Source: Bacillota bacterium (GTDB lineage Bacteria; Bacillota_G; Limnochordia; DTU010). Taken from it: 8,888 bases of DNA. Under the pieces are notes generated by a model. That model was given only the letters and a program-made list of their open reading frames with translations, ran no database searches and was not told the DNA's origin. Where the stretch lies: NCBI GenBank assembly GCA_012799255.1, contig JAAZLQ010000153.1, forward strand, positions 1 through 8,888. The letters are read 5' to 3'. Below, piece after piece: positions 5,450 through 8,888 of the stretch. How positions within the stretch are numbered: position 1 is the first letter of the stretch; the number at the start of each line of letters is the position of its first letter. A program made the translations under genes and the position numbers.

Positions 5450-6636
5450 AACTTGGAATCGTTTTAGTGGTTGGATTGGTCGGTGGAAAACTAGCTAAGA
5501 TGATGAAGCTGCCGAATGTATCAGGCTACTTGGTGGCAGGGTTGTTTCTTGGCCCTTCATTTTCAAAATTGATCACCGCCCAAGATATTGATTCTTTAGC
5601 CGTGATCAGTGAAGTGGCCCTTGCCATTATCGCTTTTAGTATCGGAAGCGAATTCGTGCTTAAGGACATGCTAAAATTAGGTAAGTCTATCGCAGTTATC
5701 ACTTTACTTGAGGTAATTGGGGCAATTGGGGTAGTTTTTAGCCTGATGTACTTTGTCTTTGGTCAGCCCTTTGCCTTTAGCATCGTGATTGCTGCCATGT
5801 CAGCAGCCACAGCCCCAGCCGCAACATTACTGGTTATTCGCCAGTACCGGGCGGATGGGCCAGTAACCAGGACGCTCTTGCCCGTTGCGGCCTTGGATGA
5901 TGTCTTTGGCATTGTTGCTTTTGGTATCGCCTTATCGCTCGCTAGACTTTCGGTTGGAAACACAGATAGTTCACTCTTGCAAATGTTGTCCCAACCACTG
6001 ATCGAGATCGTTGGTTCTCTGGCTTTAGGTGCTGCCCTAGGGTACATTTTAGCCTTGGCCGCCAAGAAAGCTGCTGATCGGGATGAACTGCAAGGAGTAT
6101 CTTTGGCCGCGATTGCAGTTGCGACTGGACTTTCTAACTTCCTAGGTTTATCAGCGCTACTTACGAATATTATGATGGGTACTGTATTAGTAAATGTGAT
6201 GCGCCACTCCACCAGGGTCTTTAGTTCTGTAAACGACTTCGTGTCTCCAGTCTACATTCTCTTCTTTACCTCAGCTGGGGCGAGTCTCGATTTAGGTATC
6301 CTGATGTCAGTGGGTATCATGGGATTAGGCTATATTGTAGCCAGAGCAACAGGCAAAATTGTTGGTGCCGCGGTAGGGGCAAAGCTTACGGGTGCTCCTG
6401 AGACTGTCACCAAGTACCTGGGCTTCGCTTTACTTCCTCAAGGAGGAATATCCATTGGACTTTCTGTACTCGTTAGGCAGTTCTTGCCTGAGTACGCGGT
6501 ACCGATCACCACGATCATTATGTTTAGCGTGCTAGTCTATGAAGTTTCTGGACCGATATTTGCTAAACTCTCGATTCAAAAGGCAGGCGAAATTGGGGGC
6601 ATGGATCGAGTCTCCGCTCGCGAACCTGCAGTATAG
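5434..6636 (+). CDS. CPA2-family cation/proton antiporter (Na+ or K+/H+), membrane domain only
   Basis: This is an integral membrane transporter exchanging Na+ or K+ for protons. The 400 residues hold roughly 11-13 hydrophobic segments, starting LLKLGIVLVVGLVGGKLA and continuing with LPNVSGYLVAGLFLGP, a hallmark of the KefB/NapA-type family. The ion-binding region shows the broken-helix segment SAATAPAATLLVIRQY and then AALDDVFG with D155-D156. A paired acidic motif of this kind is associated with electrogenic Na+/H+ exchange in CPA2 proteins, whereas Kef channels carry QD. There is no C-terminal RCK/TrkA domain. The TTG start at 5434 is supported by GGAGGG at 5422-5427, 6 bases away, and by fit to the first membrane helix. 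It lies under the c-di-AMP riboswitch and just before a PII-like gene, so K+/Na+ homeostasis is the likely job. The exact cation is not determinable here. Confidence 0.88.
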   Translation: MDVLLKLGIVLVVGLVGGKLAKMMKLPNVSGYLVAGLFLGPSFSKLITAQDIDSLAVISEVALAIIAFSIGSEFVLKDMLKLGKSIAVITLLEVIGAIGVVFSLMYFVFGQPFAFSIVIAAMSAATAPAATLLVIRQYRADGPVTRTLLPVAALDDVFGIVAFGIALSLARLSVGNTDSSLLQMLSQPLIEIVGSLALGAALGYILALAAKKAADRDELQGVSLAAIAVATGLSNFLGLSALLTNIMMGTVLVNVMRHSTRVFSSVNDFVSPVYILFFTSAGASLDLGILMSVGIMGLGYIVARATGKIVGAAVGAKLTGAPETVTKYLGFALLPQGGISIGLSVLVRQFLPEYAVPITTIIMFSVLVYEVSGPIFAKLSIQKAGEIGGMDRVSAREPAV

Positions 6637-6656
6637 ATCTTTAGAGGAAGAAGGTA

Positions 6657-7010
6657 ATGGCTATGTATGCATTATTTATTGTGCTCAACCAAGTTGACTA
6701 CCTGGATGAGATCTTAGAGACTTTTGTTCAGGTAGGAGTTAGGGGAGCCACCGTCTTGGACAGTCAAGGAATGGCCGGTGCGATTGTCCACAGTGGTAGC
6801 AGTCTTCCCCTCTTTGGATCCTTGAAGACGTTGATGGATGGGGCCCGTCCCTATAATAAAACGATCTTCACTGTTTTAGAAAGCGAAGAAGTCCTAGAAC
6901 GGACCGTGAAAGCAGTACAGGAAGTTCTAGATGATCTGCCTGACCAGGGGCTAGGTTTTATGTTTAGCGTGCCAGTTGGTAACGTGTACGGGATGACGAC
7001 AAAGAAATAG
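6657..7010 (+). CDS. PII-like signalling protein, probable regulator of the antiporter
   Basis: This small cytoplasmic protein (117 residues) has the ferredoxin-like beta-alpha-beta pattern of the PII superfamily: strand ALFIVLNQ, helix LDEILETFVQVG, then GVRGATVLDSQGMAG (27-41), which matches the G-(A)-T-V-x-x-x-x-G strand entering the T-loop. The second half has strand YNKTIFTVLE and helix VLERTVKAVQEVLDDL. It lacks the canonical GlnB signature with a uridylylated tyrosine, so it belongs with the PII-like proteins (SbtB, PstA, CutA relatives), which bind nucleotides in trimers. It starts 20 nt after the antiporter stop, in the same operon. AGAGGA (6643-6648) suits the ATG at 6657; the ATG at 6663 is an alternative. 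Gating of the transporter by the trimer is inferred from context. No terminator is seen before the tRNA. Confidence 0.8.
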   Translation: MAMYALFIVLNQVDYLDEILETFVQVGVRGATVLDSQGMAGAIVHSGSSLPLFGSLKTLMDGARPYNKTIFTVLESEEVLERTVKAVQEVLDDLPDQGLGFMFSVPVGNVYGMTTKK

Positions 7011-7029
7011 TTGAAACGAAAGTGAATCA

Positions 7030-7058
7030 TTGTAACAGACCGTAGTTTATGGTATAAT
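7030..7058 (+). promoter_or_regulatory. Predicted promoter of tRNA-Arg
   Basis: TTGTAA at 7030-7035 and a perfect TATAAT at 7053-7058 are separated by 17 bases, and the -10 ends 12 bases before the mature tRNA 5' end. Confidence 0.75.
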
Positions 7059-7070
7059 AACGGATGAGCT

Positions 7071-7146
7071 GGCCCCGTAGCTCAGGGGATAGAGCAGTGG
7101 TTTCCTAAACCATGTGCCGCAGGTTCGATTCCTGCCGGGGCCGCCA
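7071..7146 (+). tRNA. tRNA-Arg (anticodon CCT), CCA encoded
   Basis: The 76-base cloverleaf is complete. The acceptor arms GGCCCCG (7071-7077) and CGGGGCC pair fully, the D arm is GCTC/GAGC, and the anticodon stem GTGGT/ACCAT has a terminal G-T pair. The loop TTCCTAA gives anticodon CCT, reading AGG. The T arm is GCAGG-TTCGATT-CCTGC. The discriminator is G, followed by an encoded CCA at 7144-7146. Confidence 0.96.
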
Positions 7147-7167
7147 TTTTAATTGCTAATAAGCGCG

Positions 7168-7200
7168 AAAAAAGAGACTGTCCACGGACAGTCTCTTTTT
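7168..7200. terminator. Bidirectional intrinsic terminator between tRNA-Arg and the convergent sugar-binding-protein gene
   Basis: GAGACTGTC (7174-7182) and GACAGTCTC (7187-7195) form a perfect 9-bp stem with loop CACG. It is flanked by A6 on the left (7168-7173) and T5 on the right (7196-7200), so it works as hairpin plus U-run on both strands. It is 21 bases after the tRNA and 8 bases past the minus-strand stop codon. Confidence 0.92.
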
Positions 7201-7208
7201 AGTTTACT

Positions 7209-8501
7209 TTAATAGTCTTCCAGAATTTGCTCGATGGTTTCTTTGAGCTCGTTGAGTGTTTTCTCAACAGGTGCACCTTCGTTAAAGATGCGAGCAAGTG
7301 CATGTCTCCACTCTTCGCCGCAGGCGTTAAAGGCGGGATGTGGGTTACGTGGGTTAATCCATTTACCCATGGCAACAATATCACCCATAGCTGGTTTACG
7401 CTCTAGATACTCTTCGAAGGCGGGAGTACCCATGACGCTTTGACGAATAGGTAGATAACCAGTTTTGTCTGCCCAGTAGAGGTTCATTTCAGGGCTGGAC
7501 ATGAACATCATGAATTGCCAAGCAGCATTTTTCTGTCTTTGTGGTGCTTTAGCTGGGATGATGATCGTTACGCCACCAACTTCACTCATGAACGACTCAC
7601 CATCATTACCGCCAGGATACCAAGCCATACCCACTTCGAAACGGTCACCAACTTGTTCTACATAAGTGTCATAGAGGGAGCTGGTGTGGAATACGCTGAA
7701 TGCTTTGCCATCCCAAAAGTCTTGACGCATTCTGTTAGAAGCTGCAGTACCGTAGGAATAGTAGGCATAACCTTTGTCGATCCATTCCTTCATCTTTTGG
7801 GTCATGTAGATGGACATTTCGCTGTTGATATCACTAGTTCTTCCATCTTCCAAAACTAGGCGAACACCATTATTAATGAACATGGTTTCATAGTACCAGT
7901 AGTTGAAGCCGCCGAATACCGTTCCGTAACGGGCAGTTGTACCGTCTTCATTGAAGATAGTTGCCTTCTCAAGGAATGCTTCCATTTCATCAAAGGTTTT
8001 GGGCATGGTAATGCCTTCTGCTTCAGCGGCGGTCTTGTTGTAGAAAATGGTTTGAGTAGAGATTAAGTAAGGTAATGCGATTTGCTGACCGTTGAAACTA
8101 GTTGTGGCAACCAGACCTTCACCAAAGTCAGCAACATCGAAGTTATAAGCTTCAATGTAAGGATCCAGAACCTCACATACTCCAGCCTCACCATAACCGG
8201 CTACGTAAGGTGATTGGGCGTTAGCTAAAGCTGGTACCTCACCTGCGGCGATGGCAGCGATTAATTGAGTATTGAGTTCGGTGTAACTACCTGAATAAAC
8301 TGGTACAACGGTAATTAGTGGATTTTCTTCATGGAATTTTTCGATCATGTAGTTCAGATACGGTGTCAATTGGTCTTCGTGAGAGTGCCACCAGTGAATG
8401 GTGATGGGTTCGGTTACATCATATTTGCTATTTGCTGAGACGATAGATGCTGCGGACAGTAAGAGGCTGACGACAAGAGCGATAACAATACTACGTTTCA
8501 A
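7209..8501 (-). CDS. ABC transporter extracellular sugar-binding protein (solute-binding family 1)
   Basis: This exported protein captures a sugar or sugar derivative for an ABC importer. The 430 residues start with a signal peptide (K2-R3, a hydrophobic core rich in Val, Leu and Ile, then AASIVSAN) with a likely type I signal-peptidase site after VSA near residue 23. The mature part has ITIHWWHSHEDQLTPYL, FHEENPLITVVPVYSGSY and LNTQLIAAIAAGEVPAL, typical of MalE/UgpB-like family 1 proteins. Near the C-terminus it has FMMFMSSPEMNLYWADKTGYLPIR, also characteristic. No lipobox cysteine is present. TTG at 8501 (minus) is the start; the ribosome site AAGGA lies about 11 bases before it, and an out-of-frame ATG at 8509 stops after three codons. 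No permease or ATPase gene is adjacent in the window. The sugar is not determinable; a palindrome over its promoter suggests local repression. Confidence 0.92.
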   Translation of the reverse strand: MKRSIVIALVVSLLLSAASIVSANSKYDVTEPITIHWWHSHEDQLTPYLNYMIEKFHEENPLITVVPVYSGSYTELNTQLIAAIAAGEVPALANAQSPYVAGYGEAGVCEVLDPYIEAYNFDVADFGEGLVATTSFNGQQIALPYLISTQTIFYNKTAAEAEGITMPKTFDEMEAFLEKATIFNEDGTTARYGTVFGGFNYWYYETMFINNGVRLVLEDGRTSDINSEMSIYMTQKMKEWIDKGYAYYSYGTAASNRMRQDFWDGKAFSVFHTSSLYDTYVEQVGDRFEVGMAWYPGGNDGESFMSEVGGVTIIIPAKAPQRQKNAAWQFMMFMSSPEMNLYWADKTGYLPIRQSVMGTPAFEEYLERKPAMGDIVAMGKWINPRNPHPAFNACGEEWRHALARIFNEGAPVEKTLNELKETIEQILEDY

Positions 8502-8530
8502 TTTACCATCTTTCCTTTCTAACTGGGTTT

Positions 8531-8545
8531 CTAAACTTAGTTTAG
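8531..8545. promoter_or_regulatory. Palindromic operator candidate at the sugar-binding-protein promoter
   Basis: CTAAAC (8531-8536) and GTTTAG (8540-8545) are perfect inverted arms around TTA. The site covers the minus-strand -10 (8539-8544), a normal position for a repressor. The responsible family is unknown. Confidence 0.45.
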
Positions 8546-8567
8546 CAAAGTGTTAGGTGGACGTCAA
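8539..8567 (-). promoter_or_regulatory. Predicted promoter of the sugar-binding-protein gene
   Basis: On the minus strand, TTGACG (8567-8562) and TAAACT (8544-8539) are spaced by 17 bases. The leader to the TTG start would be about 30 nt. The -35 is strong and the -10 weak (4 of 6). Confidence 0.5.
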
Positions 8568-8606
8568 TTCAAGTGAGCAAAATCATTCATAGCTTCGAGT
8601 TCTCCC

Positions 8607-8635
8607 TTGCATGAAAGTCCAGAATGTGGTATCTT
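8607..8635 (+). promoter_or_regulatory. Predicted promoter of the right-edge membrane protein gene
   Basis: TTGCAT (8607-8612) and TATCTT (8630-8635) are spaced by 17 bases. Transcription would begin near 8642, directly before the GC-rich palindrome. Confidence 0.45.
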
Positions 8636-8643
8636 AAATACCA
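8627..8643. promoter_or_regulatory. Second palindrome over the right-edge promoter -10
   Basis: TGGTAT (8627-8632) and ATACCA (8638-8643) are perfect arms around CTTAA and overlap the -10. The site stands directly next to the GC-rich operator at 8645-8659. Confidence 0.4.
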
Positions 8644-8644
8644 A

Positions 8645-8659
8645 TACCCCCTAGGGGTA
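8645..8659. promoter_or_regulatory. CsoR/CstR-type operator candidate
   Basis: TACCCC (8645-8650) and GGGGTA (8654-8659) flank CTA. This G/C-run pseudopalindrome with TA ends resembles operators of the CsoR/CstR family of copper- or persulfide-responsive repressors. It sits at the predicted transcription start, where binding would repress. No such regulator gene is visible in the window. Confidence 0.5.
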
Positions 8660-8700
8660 CAATTGTGGCGGACTATGATCAAGAGGAGGAACAAGAAGCA

Positions 8701-8888
8701 ATGTCATCTACTGTGCTCAAGTCGACATCTCGGAGGGATTCTATTCAGAAGTACACCTGGCCATTTACGCTGGTGGTCGCTGTAGGCGGATTGTGGTGGC
8801 CACGCCTAGGTCTGTTAGTACTTCCTATTATGCTCTCCCTGGCAATCATCTCTTTCTTTAGGGGGAGATTTTGGTGTGGCAATGTCTG
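8701..8888 (+). CDS. N-terminus of a membrane protein, probably a 4Fe-4S-binding (NapH/polyferredoxin-like) protein; cut by the window edge
   Basis: ATG at 8701 follows GAGGAGGA (8683-8690) by 10 bases. The 62 visible residues have a polar start (MSSTVLKSTSRRDSIQKY), two hydrophobic segments (about 20-33 and 36-53) and then FFRGRFWCGNV. The last two bases, TG, allow Cys or Trp (or a stop) as the next codon; Cys would give the W-C-G-x-x-C motif that introduces the cysteine-rich part of membrane-bound 4Fe-4S proteins such as NapH and CcoG relatives. Such proteins pass electrons at the membrane. The identification rests on this short motif only. The promoter carries a CsoR/CstR-like site, hinting at metal or reactive-sulfur control. 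Confidence 0.6.
   Translation, partial: MSSTVLKSTSRRDSIQKYTWPFTLVVAVGGLWWPRLGLLVLPIMLSLAIISFFRGRFWCGNV

Noticed and set aside
5763..6212. 149-codon minus-strand frame inside the antiporter
   Set aside because: It lies fully opposite a well-supported gene, has no ribosome site and no recognisable domain; it is an antisense shadow.
8498..8509. Minus-strand ATG with a three-codon frame overlapping the sugar-binding-protein start
   Set aside because: The ribosome site is only about 3 bases from that ATG; it is probably chance.

Overview
The window looks like chromosomal DNA of an anaerobic, Bacillota-like (Firmicutes) bacterium of moderate G+C. The reasons are strong Shine-Dalgarno sites with several TTG and GTG starts, a rubrerythrin, a ferredoxin-dependent 2-oxoacid oxidoreductase, a DUF2225 protein, a ydaO-type c-di-AMP riboswitch and a tRNA with an encoded CCA end. 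The sugar-binding protein has a signal peptide but no lipobox cysteine. That is unusual for a monoderm Firmicute and would suit a diderm lineage such as Limnochordia or Halanaerobiales; this placement is inference.

Layout. Positions 1-600 hold the 3' part of an unrecognised gene with a nuclease-like look and a possible C-terminal winged helix. The gap at 601-803 has a cluster of DnaA-box-like 9-mers and a good promoter covered by a 10-bp-arm palindrome, probably a Fur/PerR-type operator. It drives rubrerythrin and, 24 nt downstream, the overlapping genes for the alpha/gamma-fused and beta subunits of a 2-oxoacid:ferredoxin oxidoreductase. A hairpin terminator ends this operon at about 3958. 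A single gene follows that fuses a degenerate cyclic-nucleotide-binding-type domain to DUF2225 and a helical tail.

The centre (5141-7010) is a coherent ion-homeostasis unit: promoter, c-di-AMP riboswitch, intrinsic terminator, a CPA2 cation/proton antiporter without a cytoplasmic regulatory domain, and a small PII-like protein. c-di-AMP probably lowers transcription of the antiporter operon, and the PII-like protein probably gates the antiporter after translation. The leader also has an 18-codon upstream ORF overlapping the antiporter start and a long-range stem linking the aptamer's 3' side to RNA downstream of the terminator.

A tRNA-Arg(CCT) with its own promoter follows, then a bidirectional terminator shared with a convergent gene for an ABC-transporter sugar-binding protein (minus strand). 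The divergent region 8502-8700 has a promoter on each strand, each overlapped by a palindrome, plus a CsoR/CstR-like GC-rich operator. It feeds a membrane protein that runs off the right edge and appears to begin a 4Fe-4S-type cysteine motif.
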